Shown: positions 47,339 through 59,129 of the stretch, in pieces
How the letters are laid out: each line of letters opens with the position of its first letter
How positions within the stretch are numbered: the stretch's first letter is position 1
Assembly (NCBI GenBank): GCA_963920525.1
Contig: OY986438.1
Span: forward strand, 49,263,788-49,327,787
Direction: 5' to 3'
Origin: Dichetophora obliterata
Taxonomy: Eukaryota; Arthropoda; Insecta; Diptera; Sciomyzidae
DNA length: 64,000 nucleotides
Position numbers and translations under genes: made by a program
The notes under the pieces: model-generated
Databases searched by the model: none
What the model was told of the DNA's origin: nothing
The model's input: only the letters and a program-made list of their open reading frames with translations

Positions 47339-48355
47339 TGATATTGTTGGTCCATAAAATAACTTAAAAGAATTTTACCACTTTTTAGTATTTAAATAAA
47401 ATATTAAATATTTAAAAAAAAACTATTATACATTTAAATAAAAACATTATTTTACTCACAAAGTAGTCCCAAAATGAAAAAAATGGCTTTTTCGCTCTCT
47501 GGCGGGAGTTTTTAGTAAAATGCAATATAAAAAATTAGTTTTCTTATATAAAAAACAGAAAGAATATACTTTTTTGGAAGAAACAATTAAAACTTTGTCC
47601 ACTGTGAAGTGTCCAGAAGTCTTAAAATAACACATATACAATTTAAAATAATAAATAGACGCATCGAAATTTATCGTACACCTATTAGTTTACTTTTTGC
47701 TTAGAGTTGAACGTAAAATCAGAAAAAAATTGACTCTTATGGCGTTTTTGTTTCTCGGAAAAATACTAAATTTTTTCTGCCATTTCTGGAAACTCTACCC
47801 TCTTGAGAAATAAAAAGAGTGACCTAATTTTCTCGAAAATGTTGACCTCAAACATAGAAAAAATTCAGAATTCTCAAAGATGGCAGGAAGAGAGCAGAAA
47901 AAATGCAACATTTTTTTTCGAGAAACGAAAACGCCTTAAGTTAGAAAATTTCTTCCCAAATAAAACTACTCCGCTGCAATATACAGGGTGTCCAGTGTAA
48001 GAGAACGAATATTTACGGATGTGAAAGAAGAGATTAAGTTAAGCAAAAGCTTGGAGGATGTCTATTTTCGCACCCTTAGGAGTTACAGGGTTATTTGGTA
48101 TTTCATTACTTTTATTCATACTATTGTTTCTAGCAGAAAAACTAACTCATGGAAAACTTATTTAAAGATCTAATTTTAAAGGCTTAAGTGCATTGACCTT
48201 TCGAACGGTGTATCAACGAACAAACCCGATCCATCCATTACCTAGCAGTGCGTGTGTGAAGATGAAATAAATCCGTTGAAACTACAAAATTTCCAGATTG
48301 AGCGCAATTTTCTCAGAAGTTCCCGTCATTAATCAACATTTTTTAGCATAGCATT

Positions 48356-48541
48356 AACATATCTTTAAAAATCAATAAGGTAGTTGTACTTAAAAAACTT
48401 CACTAAATTGAAAACATAATGATATTTTCTTCTACGTTATTATTTTTTGTTAGAAAACAATTTTGTTAGAAAACAAAAAGCAAAATTAAAGCACTGAATT
48501 TTTTGAAGTACAACTAACTTTGTTATTTTTAAAGATATGTT
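48356..48541. repeat. Inverted repeat, 36-bp arms
   Basis: AACATATCTTTAAAAAT and TAGTTGTACTT at 48356-48391 are mirrored at 48506-48541, 114 bp apart. It lies 3' of the P450 gene, beyond its stop codon. Non-coding. Confidence 0.6.
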
Positions 48542-48839
48542 TATAGAAAGTTATATGTAGATAGTAAGAAATAATTTAAAAAATTTTTAGCAATAAATTT
48601 TGGACAGTTTAAGTAGGCTATGACGTCAAGTGCTTGAAAATACTGGCCATAGTTTGTTGAGCAAACAAAAAAAAAAACTGACTTAGTTGTAGTGTTTTTT
48701 ATATTAAAATTCTTTTCATGAGCATAAAATACACAAACATAGAAAAATGGGTCAAGAAAATATGATTTTCAAACCTATATTGAGAGATATATATTTGCGC
48801 AAAATTGTTATTATTGCACTATTTTGCTCGACTTATGTA

Positions 48840-51800
48840 TTAGTTTCTGGGTTCAATATCCAACCAGATACCACCTTTCAACATTGACATAAAATATGTT
48901 TCCTCGATATAGTTGTCCTGTCGTGTTTTTGGATTGACTTTTACATTGAATTGCTTTATAATATCGACAAGAGCAGCCTTTAATTGAGTCAAAGCAAAAC
49001 GCATGCCTGGGACGAAAGAGAAAACTCAAAATATTTTGATGAAAGAAACATCTTCATAAAACTAACCCAAACACACTCTTGGCCCATCGCCGAAACCCAG
49101 ATAAGCACCCATGTCACGATATTTCTTTACACCACCAGCCTCTTCCAAAAAGCGTTCGGGCACAAATTCTTCGGGATTTTCATAGATATCTGGATCATGC
49201 TGCAATGAATGGATAGGCACTTGCACCACCTGATTGGGCTCTAAACGCAGCTTGCTGCCATTTTTGTTCACAAATTCATAGGGTGCGGTGCAAATTTTAC
49301 GTGCTACCAGTTGAGGTGAAAATATGCGAATGGTTTCTGAAAGATTTAAAGGTTTTTATAGGTATATGAAAAGAAATTTTAACGGCTGTGATATATATAC
49401 AATACCGTGAATAACGGCATCCAAGTAAGGCAATTCAGTCAAGTTTTCAAAACTTATTTCGCCAGCACTTTCAATCTCGTGGCGTAGCTTTTCCTGGGCT
49501 TCCGGATAACGTCCAAGCTGTGAGAAAATGTGAGAAAATAACGACTATATTTATAAATCAAATCATAACCATAACCATAACCATAACCATAACCATAGCC
49601 ATAGCCATAACCATAACCATAACCATAGCTAACCATAACCATAACCATAACCATAACCATAACCATAACCATAACCATAACCATAACCATAACCATAACC
49701 ATAACCATAACCATAACCATAACCATAACCATAACCATAACCATAACCATAACCATAACCATAACCATAACCATAACCATAACCATAACCATAACCATAA
49801 CCATAACCATAACCATAACCATAACCATAACCATAACCATAACCATAACCATAACCATAACCATAACCATAACCATAACCATAACCATAACCATAACCAT
49901 AACCATAACCATAACCATAACCATAACCATAACCATAACCATAACCATAACCATAACCATAACCATAACCATAACCATAACCATAACCATAACCATAACC
50001 ATAACCATAACCATAACCATAACCATAACCATAACCATAACCATAACCATAACCATAACCATAACCATAACCATAACCATAACCATAACCATAACCATAA
50101 CCATAACCATAACCATAACCATAACCATAACCATAACCATAACCATAACCATAACCATAACCATAACCATAACCATAACCATAACCATAACCATAACCAT
50201 AACCATAACCATAACCATAACCATAACCATAACCATAACCATAACCATAACCATAACCATAACCATAACCATAACCATAACCATAACCATAACCATAACC
50301 ATAACCATAACCATAACCATAACCATAACCATAACCATAACCATAACCATAACCATAACCATAACCATAACCATAACCATAACCATAACCATAACCATAA
50401 CCATAACCATAACCATAACCATAACCATAACCATAACCATAACCATAACCATAACCATAACCATAACCATAACCATAACCATAACCATAACCATAACCAT
50501 AACCATAACCATAACCATAACCATAACCATAACCATAACCATAACCATAACCATAACCATAACCATAACCATAACCATAACCATAACCATAACCATAACC
50601 ATAACCATAACCATAACCATAACCATAACCATAACCATAACCATAACCATAACCATAACCATAACCATAACCATAACCATAACCATAACCATAACCATAA
50701 CCATAACCATAACCATAACCATAACCATAACCATAACCATAACCATAACCATAACCATAACCATAACCATAACCATAACCATAACCATAACCATAACCAT
50801 AACCATAACCATAACCATAACCATAACCATAACCATAACCATAACCATAACCATAACCATAACCATAACCATAACCATAACCATAACCATAACCATAACC
50901 ATAACCATAACCATAACCATAACCATAACCATAACCATAACCATAACCATAACCATAACCATAACCATAACCATAACCATAACCATAACCATAACCATAA
51001 CCATAACCATAACCATAACCATAACCATAACCATAACCATAACCATAACCATAACCATAACCATAACCATAACCATAACCATAACCATAACCATAACCAT
51101 AACCATAACCATAACCATAACCATAACCATAACCATAACCATAACCATAACCATAACCATAACCATAACCATAACCATAACCATAACCATAACCATAACC
51201 ATAACCATAACCATAACCATAACCATAACCATAACCATAACCATAACCATAACCATAACCATAACCATAACCATAACCATAACCATAACCATAACCATAA
51301 CCATAACCATAACCATAACCATAACCATAACCATAACCATAACCATAACCATAACCATAACCATAACCATAACCATAACCATAACCATAACCATAACCAT
51401 AACCATAACCATAACCATAACCATAACCATAACCATAACCATAACCATAACCATAACCATAACCATAACCATAACCATAACCATAACCATAACCATAACC
51501 ATAACCATAACCATAACCATAACCATAACCATAACCATAACCATAACCATAACCATAACCATAACCATAACCATAACCATAACCATAACCATAACCATAA
51601 CCATAACCATAACCATAACCATAACCATAACCATAACCATAACCATAACCATAACCATAACCATAACCATAACCATAACCATAACCATAACCATAACCAT
51701 AACCATAACCATAACCATAACCATAACCATAACCATAACCATAACCATAACCATAACCATAACCATAACCATAACCATAACCATAACCATAACCATAACC

Positions 51801-53257
51801 ATAACCATAACCATAACCATAACCATAACCATAACCATAACCATAACCATAACCATAACCATAACCATAACCATAACCATAACCATAACCATAACCATAA
51901 CCATAACCATAACCATAACCATAACCATAACCATAACCATAACCATAACCATAACCATAACCATAACCATAACCATAACCATAACCATAACCATAACCAT
52001 AACCATAACCATAACCATAACCATAACCATAACCATAACCATACCAATAAGAGTGAATGCGCCAACACCGTGGCTGTTGTCTCAAACCCATCGGTCAGAA
52101 AAGTTACAGTGTGTGACGTTAACTCGGCCAAACTAAGTTTCTTTTTGTCTTGTAATTCCAGGATATACTTGAGAAAATCAGCACGATCAATATTCTTCGA
52201 CTTACGACGCAGGTCAATGGATGTCTGCATGAGTCCGAAAAAAAATTTCTCTGCTTGTTTTGAGAAAAGTGGAGCTATATAAAGTTTCCGAATCAGCGGC
52301 ATCATAGTCGATAGAACCGTATAGAAAATAAAGAAGGATGACTGATCGAATACATGCTTGATGGTCTCATAAACGGGCGTAGGTTGCTCACTAAAGCTGC
52401 GTGCACTAATGCCAAGTACACAGTCCGAAACCACTTCGGTGGTGAAGCGCAGGCAAAACTAGTTAATTTATAGAGTTTAGAAAATAAAATTGTAGATAAA
52501 GAACACATTGCTTATCCACCTCTTTTGCATTGAGACCATCTTTGGGTGCCATTTTACTCTGCTTGCGGAGATAATCGCAAAATGTTTTGCACACTTGCTG
52601 TGTCACCGGAAACACGCATTTCACCTTGAGATTAACAAAAGCCATAATTACTGTTGTTAACATTAACTTTATTACCACAACAATAAACTTACACGGCTTG
52701 CCGTTAGGCCCGGGGTGATTTCTGCACGTCTTTCCTTCCACTCCTCGCCACAGATAACAAATGGATTATTAGCAAAGACAAGATCCGACTCCTTATTCAA
52801 CTGAAATTATGTCCAACACATTAATGAGCACTTCCGTGTCATTAAGTATGGCAATTAAAGGTACTCACAAAATTGGAAAATTCATTGTCATGAAAATATT
52901 TGAAATCATTCACAAATATCTTGTGTGCATACTCCGGACACGTAATCAGCAATTGTGGAATGCGTGTATTCAAGGTACCCACATAATTTTCAGTATGTTT
53001 GTACTTTCTGCAAGGAAGCATAGATATAAAACACTTAGTTTTTACACACCGACTTTCACTTGCCTGTATATGTCGTCAACGTCGTAAACAACATTTCGTC
53101 GCGCAGTAAACTGACTGGGAAAACTGCCGAAGAATGGATAGGCTTTGGCTTGCTTGACGCCACGCTTCTTCCAGTAGCCAAAATTCCATACCAGAAATAT
53201 ATAGAATAAGCCAACTGCTATGGCTAACAGCACGAAGCTAGTGAAAAAGGGGAACAT
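48840..53257 (-). CDS. Cyp28: Cytochrome P450, CYP28 family, eight exons
   Basis: A microsomal haem monooxygenase of the insect CYP28 family. Exons on the - strand: 53257-53064, 53007-52869, 52800-52693, 52624-52520, 52458-52045, 49517-49406, 49336-49067 and 49006-48840. These join to 1,509 nt (502 codons plus stop), the normal P450 length. Residues about 3-24 form the membrane anchor, then YWKKRGV. The oxygen-binding I-helix motif DGFETT is at 305-310, ExxR (ETIR) at 358-361, PERF follows, and the haem loop FGDGPRVCLG is at 439-448 with Cys446. Family placement rests on resemblance to Drosophila CYP28 (TFLTDGFETTATVLAH; GFGDGPRVC.GMRF). Introns are 56-69 bp except intron 5 (2,527 bp), which is a hexanucleotide array. 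Intron 1 appears to use a GC donor. No stop or missing key residue, so it looks functional. CYP28 members are linked to detoxification of plant compounds; the substrate here is unknown. Confidence 0.9.
49518..52044 (-). other. CYP28 intron 5, expanded
   Basis: The donor is TTATTG followed by GTATGG at 52044, and the acceptor is TTTTCTCACAG ending at 49518. Both exon edges are phase 0 and join into AHSLLLLGRYPEAQ, matching family spacing exactly. Only about 45 bp at the 3' side, including the pyrimidine tract, is not repeat. Confidence 0.9.
49562..52043. repeat. (CCATAA)n hexanucleotide array, about 410 copies
   Basis: Tandem CCATAA on the + strand (GGTTAT/TTATGG on the gene's sense strand). 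The first 70 bp (49562-49630) contains three variant units (CCATAG twice near 49595-49606, and CCATAGCT at 49623). From 49631 to 52043 (2,413 bp) every unit I read is identical. The array starts four bases inside the intron donor. It gives long false open frames on both strands (Asn-His, Leu-Trp, Met-Val and Gly-Tyr dipeptide repeats), which are not genes. Confidence 0.97.
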
Positions 53258-54414
53258 CTTTATGTTTGCTTAACTTGTTCCGGCTGCAGTAAATTTACTT
53301 CTGTACTCGTTGAATCCCGACAGCGAACTAATATTTCTATTCTAGCTGTGGCCAAAGCACTTAACATCAATTTACTGCTCAGGCTACTTTTAAGAGATAT
53401 CTACCGTTTCAAATGACAATGAATTCAAACACTTGATATGTTTACTACGTAAAATGAACTGATTCAATTTAATTGAAACTCAACAGCAGTCACAAGTACC
53501 ATTAGAAGCAGCCCAATCAGTTTTGATTCTATTGTATAAACAAGTCTGTTATTCAAATTTGACCTTTACATTCATATATAGTAGTATTCAGAAACAAAAA
53601 GTGACAGTGCCTTAAAATTTTTAGCATGTTGCGCGGGTTGAATGCGTAATTGTCTCAGTGAAATAACAATTTCCTCGACTTTTCTAAAGATGTTTATCTG
53701 GCCTTATCTCTTGCTTTAACGTTGTCTTGTTGCATAGTTTAACACATTTAATAATAACATGTAGTCATTGTATAAATTTCATATTAAGTATTTACTTATT
53801 CGAATTTAATGAAATGAGCAATAATAAATCGTTTGATAAGAAAGCGATAATTGTTGGTAATGTGCATTCGATGACTAGGAATTATAAACACTTGTCAATC
53901 ACACAAGTCTATATAACTAATTGGATGATTCTCAAAAGAGTTTAAACTTTTTAAGCTTGTTTTAAATGAGGGCTCATCGTATGTAATGAAGAGATTTCTT
54001 GCAGACAGATAACTTTTTATTAATTTAATTGCTTTAATTGAAATCGTTATGAGATTATATTTTTATTGATTTGAAGTCAATTACCCTGCCAGGGTGTTTT
54101 TTTTTATTTATTATCAATAATTTTGAAACAGATTTCCTTTGTAGTAGTTGTGACCTTTGGCGATAATAGGAACATTTGGAAAAACATTAATATAGAGATT
54201 ACTTAACAAATACTGACTTTTCTGCCTTAGACTTAGCAGTCATTTCTATATAATTTATGGTTACAGTATTAAACTGCGTAATCATTTTTTAAAATAGCTA
54301 GCACTAAAAAAAATGTTTATATATTTATTAGGATTTTAGGGTTTTCTTATCTAATCATTTCTTTATCGATTATAAAGTTGGTTTTCGATATCCAGAGGCG
54401 GAACTACTTCCACG
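53258..54414. other. 5' flank of the P450 gene
   Basis: Presumed promoter and 5' untranslated region on the - strand. I see no clear TATA box at the usual distance. The start context is CATAAAGATG. The rest is AT-rich with nothing recognised. Confidence 0.4.
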
Positions 54415-54545
54415 GAACAGTGTCTGAGTTCGGTACACCTGATAAACTGATAAGACTCTGCAGGAAGAATTTGAGCAATACATGTAGCTTCGTCAAGGTT
54501 TCAGACAAGGCAAACAATGCACAGTATGCGATTGGTACAAGTTAG
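54415..54545 (+). pseudogene. RTE reverse transcriptase fragment
   Basis: Reads SEFGTPDKLIRLCRKNLSNT, like SEFGIPAKLIRLCR of the RTE copy at 14-16 kb, then, after a shift, GFRQGKQCT, which matches the GFRQGDSLS motif. A short, deleted and mutated remnant. Confidence 0.65.
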
Positions 54546-55325
54546 ACGGAAGATATTATTTTTTGAATTTTTTTGGTAGTTTTTGTTGTTCGAGGTATAG
54601 GAAAGTAATAAAAAATAGTCTTTCAGAAAGCTTTTACAAGTGGGAGTGGCAGCTGCCATACAAATTAAACACATTTATAAGTCATACCTCTTCTTACATT
54701 TTCCGGCTTTATAAAATTTGTCATTAAAACTTGAGAGATACTTTGAAACTCTTATAATATTGTAAAACATATATATAATATTCAAAACGACTGAAAATAA
54801 TTTGAATGCAAACCGGAAGAATAAATATTATAATTTCCATTAAATTTTTTGAATTCACAATTTCTCGAATAAAAACCGCAAGAGCGAGAAAATGCTAAAT
54901 TTTATTGCTATGCATTTCATCGCTCACTAGTGCAACTGGTTTGAATGTAACTATCCAGAGTTGCGTTTTCGCACCAGTTATTTTTAACATAGCGTCTTGA
55001 AGAAGTGTTATTGATTTTTTTAATACGAATTTAAAAAAGATGTTTTGCGATGTTTAATTTGTTCAGTTATTTATTTTGGGACCATTTTTGCAGGAGTCCT
55101 TTTTAGACGTATTTTATGTAAGGAACTTTGCAACCCTGGAAACCTAAATTTCGATAAATAATAAAAAACCCTTAAGGAGAAAACTTCAAGTAATATTTTT
55201 TTGTATCTTTTATAGCTCTCGGAAATTTAGTTATTTTTTTAATATTAATCAAAGTTGATGTTTCGAAAACGCAACAGCGATACGAAATGAGTTAAACTTC
55301 ACACAGGTAGTGTATAAAATATCAA

Positions 55326-56537
55326 CCCCCCGTCAAACACATATTCTGAAACCTTCGAACAAACACATATTCCTGGCCAGACCCCTATACCTTTTTATGC
55401 ATTTGTGTGGCAAAAAGGGTACCGTAACTTTGAATTTCTAAGTATGCTCGTTTATTATTTTTGTCTTTAGATTTTTTTTTTTGATTTGATGATATATGTA
55501 GCTACCTAAATATAAAAATTTTTTTATTCATTTTGTGTAATGCATGAAAAACAAGTATAATCAACTTTAGTATGTTGTTGGCACACAGGATTAGTGCTTT
55601 TGGTGCAGTAAAAACGTGTCTTCCTACGCAGCTTTTCGTCACTTGTCATATCAACCCATACTCGTGGTGTGCAGTTTGCATGTTCTGCGTTCCATTTGCG
55701 TGTAACTTTTTCTCCATATAGATTTGTTTGTGTTACGATGATGAACGTAACATTCGGTGAAAAGAAAAACTTGAACACCTCAAGCGGAGTGGTCAGGTTT
55801 GTTTTTGGTCCATCTCTGAAACGCGTAATGTTGTGCTGGCGGAATCTCACTGTAGTGGGTTCAGCTGTACTCCACTTGGTACCATCTTTTCCAAGCAAAA
55901 AATCGTCTGCAGCTTGAGTTGGTGCATTCTCACTTTCTTCATCGGATTCTTCATCGCTGTCGAATATTTCATTTGCTTCAATTTCCAATTCATATTCAAT
56001 GTCCTAGGCATCATCTTTGGGCACAAAATCTGTGTTTTCACCGCTTTGGTCTTCAAATAAATGTAGTTCTTCGTCTGCTTCTGTGTGAAGTGCGAAATCA
56101 CGCTGTAACGCTGATGATAGTTGTTGTTGGAAATTATCAGTAAGGCTGCCTGTACGCAAGCGCGTATTATACACAAATTCTAAATCCTCTGCCATAACAA
56201 TAGTAATAATTTCCCTTTAGTTTCCTCACAAAAAATTTATATTTCGGACTGTCGATGTTGTATGTTAAGCATTCAATAATAAACTAACTGAACTGAAAAC
56301 CAAAATCAGAAACGAAAGAAAGAAATAAGAGAAAAATGAACACAAACACTACCTGGAAGCAAACATCTGCATTGAATTCACACAAAAACAACCCAAAATA
56401 TAAAAAAAAATACCTGGAAACAACAATCTGCATTGTATTTGCAGAAAAATAACCCAAAATGTGCATAACAATAATAATTTATTTCATACAAATTGTATAG
56501 GGGTCTGGCCAGGCATATGTGTTTGTTTGAGGGGGAC
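55326..56537 (-). mobile_element. piggyBac-like element, internally deleted
   Basis: The termini are C-rich inverted sequences: CCCCCCGTCAAACACATA at 55326 and, on the - strand from 56537, GTCCCCCTCAAACAAACACA. Inside them, CGAACAAACACATATT then CCTGGCCAGACCCCTATAC (55356-55390) is mirrored at 56495-56530. No TTAA flanks the ends, so either the ends have mutated or the true limit is slightly different. A 61-bp direct duplication lies at 56350-56402 and 56411-56463 (TACCTGGAA..., AACCCAAAAT). The only coding sequence is the shortened transposase frame at 56195-55524. Confidence 0.7.
55524..56195 (-). pseudogene. piggyBac-like transposase lacking its catalytic core
   Basis: From ATG 56195 the frame reads an acidic N-terminal region (MAEDLEFVYNTRLRTGSL), an in-frame TAG at 56006-56004, then continues in the same frame (EIEANEIFDSDEESDEES, LGKDGTKWSTAEPTTVRFRQ, TTPLEVFKFFFSPNVTFI), the start of the DDE_Tnp_1_7 domain. 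After VWVDMTSDE it jumps to KLRRKTRFYCTKSTNPVC, QQHTKVDYTCFSC and the stop at 55524. The end is the cysteine-rich zinc-binding domain of piggyBac transposases. The whole DDD catalytic core (normally about 350 residues) is missing, and the join stays in frame. About 222 residues are left if the TAG is ignored. It cannot cut DNA; whether it is expressed is unknown. Confidence 0.75.
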
Positions 56538-57270
56538 TTTTTTTGCAGTTTTCTTCGTGTTGGAACGATATTTTAGAACTTTTTTTTATAAAATAGAAAG
56601 CCAACAATATTTTAGGCGGCTACCGGGAAATACAGGTATCTACCTTAACTATAAGTATGTTTAATTAACGCTCAAAAATGAAATATGCCTGGTCAGAACC
56701 AGAAAAGACAAGTTTCCTTATGTTTGCTTAGAATCATTTTTTATTCAAAACACATAATTGTATATTGTAAGAGGCTAATAATGTAATTTTATAGTTTTGT
56801 TATATTAAAGTTGACAATGAAGAAAATCAATTTGACCAATAACTTAATTAAATAGTTTTGCAGCTATCATGAGAAATGCATTAAAATCAGTTCCAGTCTC
56901 AACAACCTGCTCTTGATACATATTTATAAATGATTTAACACCACCTCAAAATAGAATCCATCACACGAAGCAAACCTAAAACAAACAGTTCTCAAACGAA
57001 AACAAAGTTTATTCTTTCGAAAGTCAAGCAGAAAGCTGCTTAACATTTATTCGAGCTTTCTAGATAATTGATCCATTGTTCAAAATTCAAAGCTGCTTTC
57101 TTTGCAATAAAAGAGCTCAGCTCACTTGAGCTTTGTTATAAATGAAATACGAATCAAGACTTAAAAGCTTTTGCTGCAACTGACAACTAAAGAGATCGTC
57201 GACGTATTGCAAGCAACTAAACAATAACAAAAGCAAACAAATACAGACACAATGGCAGCAGCAGCATTGA
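56538..57270. other. Unassigned AT-rich sequence
   Basis: No gene or repeat was recognised. Confidence 0.4.
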
Positions 57271-57272
57271 TA

Positions 57273-57539
57273 CCCAATGTGCACAAAAACGGATGCGGAT
57301 CCGTTACGAACCCGTTACGAGTCCGTCAGTACGCACTACGCTTTCTTATGTTTCGTCGGACCCGTTACGAATCCGCCAAAAGAGTCTGAAACGGATTCGT
57401 ATCTGAAGTCCGAAACGGATTCAGGAATTTCATACGAAAAAGGATCCGTTCCGGATGCGAAACGCAATCCGTTTCGGACAAAATGTACGAAGAAGTGAGT
57501 TCGTTACGGATTCGTTACAGATCCGTTTGGCACACTGGG
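57273..57539. mobile_element. TA-flanked CpG-rich miniature element
   Basis: CCCAATGTGC (57273) mirrors GCACACTGGG (57530-57539), and TA lies outside each end (57271-57272, 57540-57541). Mirroring continues inward (AAACGGATGCGGATCCG / CGGATTCGTTACAGATCCGT). The 267 bp is filled with CCGTTACGAA / AAACGGATTCG motifs and is strikingly rich in CG dinucleotides compared with its surroundings. No protein. TA duplication suggests a Tc1/mariner-type mobiliser. Confidence 0.7.
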
Positions 57540-57541
57540 TA

Positions 57542-59125
57542 TGTACTAAAAACAAACATACATGGATACATAAAGCTCCGAGAAAACTAAACAAAAGATT
57601 GTGGGAGAAAATAGAAGGAAAATAATTGTTAACAAAGATGAACACAAATAAAGTCGGAACCAACACTTTGATAATTGCCAGGATGTAGCAGCTGCTAGCA
57701 GCAATTAGTTCAGTTAAGGTTCACAACAAATGTTCTTGCCGCACTGACCTAGTTATTTGGATTCCCATTGCTCATTTTAAGAGTTCGGTGTTAGGTGTTG
57801 ATGGAGTTGTATTGAAGCGCCTGCCAAAGAACGAAGAGAAAAATTTTAAGAACTTATTTAAAGGAGCATGATTTTAAAGGCCTAGCAACGAATATCTTGT
57901 GACTAGATGTAAAGTGAATATGTACATAAGTTGTTTAATTTTGAAGCTGATCTAGTTGGCACAAACAACATTTAGCCCTAAGGAATGCTCCAAAGAAGTT
58001 GTTTGTATTTTAAGAAATCAGTTTAAAATATGTGTAAGTTTATAATACTTAGGCTTAAATCAAATTTCTAACTAGAGCACCAGATTCAACTTGCTAAGGG
58101 TACGTTATAATAAACTAATCCTTCCCGAAGTGCTCAACTTAAGTCAATTTATCGAATAAATATTCAACCACAATATTTCAGAATTATGTGCTGCCTTGCA
58201 AATTATGCCATAAAAGCTCTGACATTTCTTTTTAAGTTGTTGCCACTCTTTGCTGCCTAAGATGTAGCCTAAGTGTTTGGCTTCTAGCCACTGCCTACCG
58301 AGAGCATTCAAACTAATTTGCCAAAGCAGCCAAACAAATCATCGAAGCACTGTTAACCACACAAATACACAAAAACCCACACACACACAAGCAGGCGCAT
58401 TCAAGCACACTATGATTTCGTTATTTTGGCCAGTTTCGAGTAGCGCTTCCTGTGTGTTACAAACTTGTAACACCGCCAGCTAACACGTTCAACGGAAGCA
58501 ACAATAATCAAGAATGGTGGAAAGTGTGTGCCACACACATATACACACACAATAGCACAACACTATTACGGCAATGTTCACACTTTGAAAATGTAGCGCC
58601 TCGTTATCGTAAAAATTAAGCACAGTAGCAGCAGCAGCAATAGCAAACTCTGTACAAAATGTTTCAATAATATTTGAGCATGAATTTAACGCAGTAATAC
58701 GTTTTAATGAGCACACTTCTATTTAAAATGAAGTCACACGTTAAGCATACATCACATTACAATGTAACGTACTAAGTTTTTGTTGTACTCACGTACAAGA
58801 GTACTTTTGTCTGCAGGGTGTTTTTCCTATATCAAAAAGGAAGTTTCTAATGAGCCATAGTTTTTGTCTTTTTAATGGTTTGAGGTATTGGTTCCTGCCA
58901 ACAGCGGTTTTGTAATAAAAGCTTTCCCACAAAAGCAGGGGTTTGCTCATATTAATCAAGCTTAATTTTTGTCGTAACAAAAACTGTTTAAACAAATTCA
59001 TTACTAGTTCGTCGTTATTTAAATGGTAATTGGAATTACTTGATTGGCTGTCAGCAATTTGTTAAAAATGGTTAAGTATTTCAAAAACTTTTTTTAAGGT
59101 TCTTGCAAAATATATTTACACTAGC
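57542..59125. other. Unassigned sequence
   Basis: Short CA-rich tracts lie at 58365-58392 and 58533-58550. No gene was recognised. Confidence 0.4.
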
Positions 59126-59129
59126 AAAT

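Noticed and set aside
49454..52434. Very long open frames (820-958 codons) of dipeptide repeats on both strands
   Set aside because: They are produced by the CCATAA array, which lacks stop codons in most frames. The real coding sequence ends at the splice donor 52045 and resumes at 49517.
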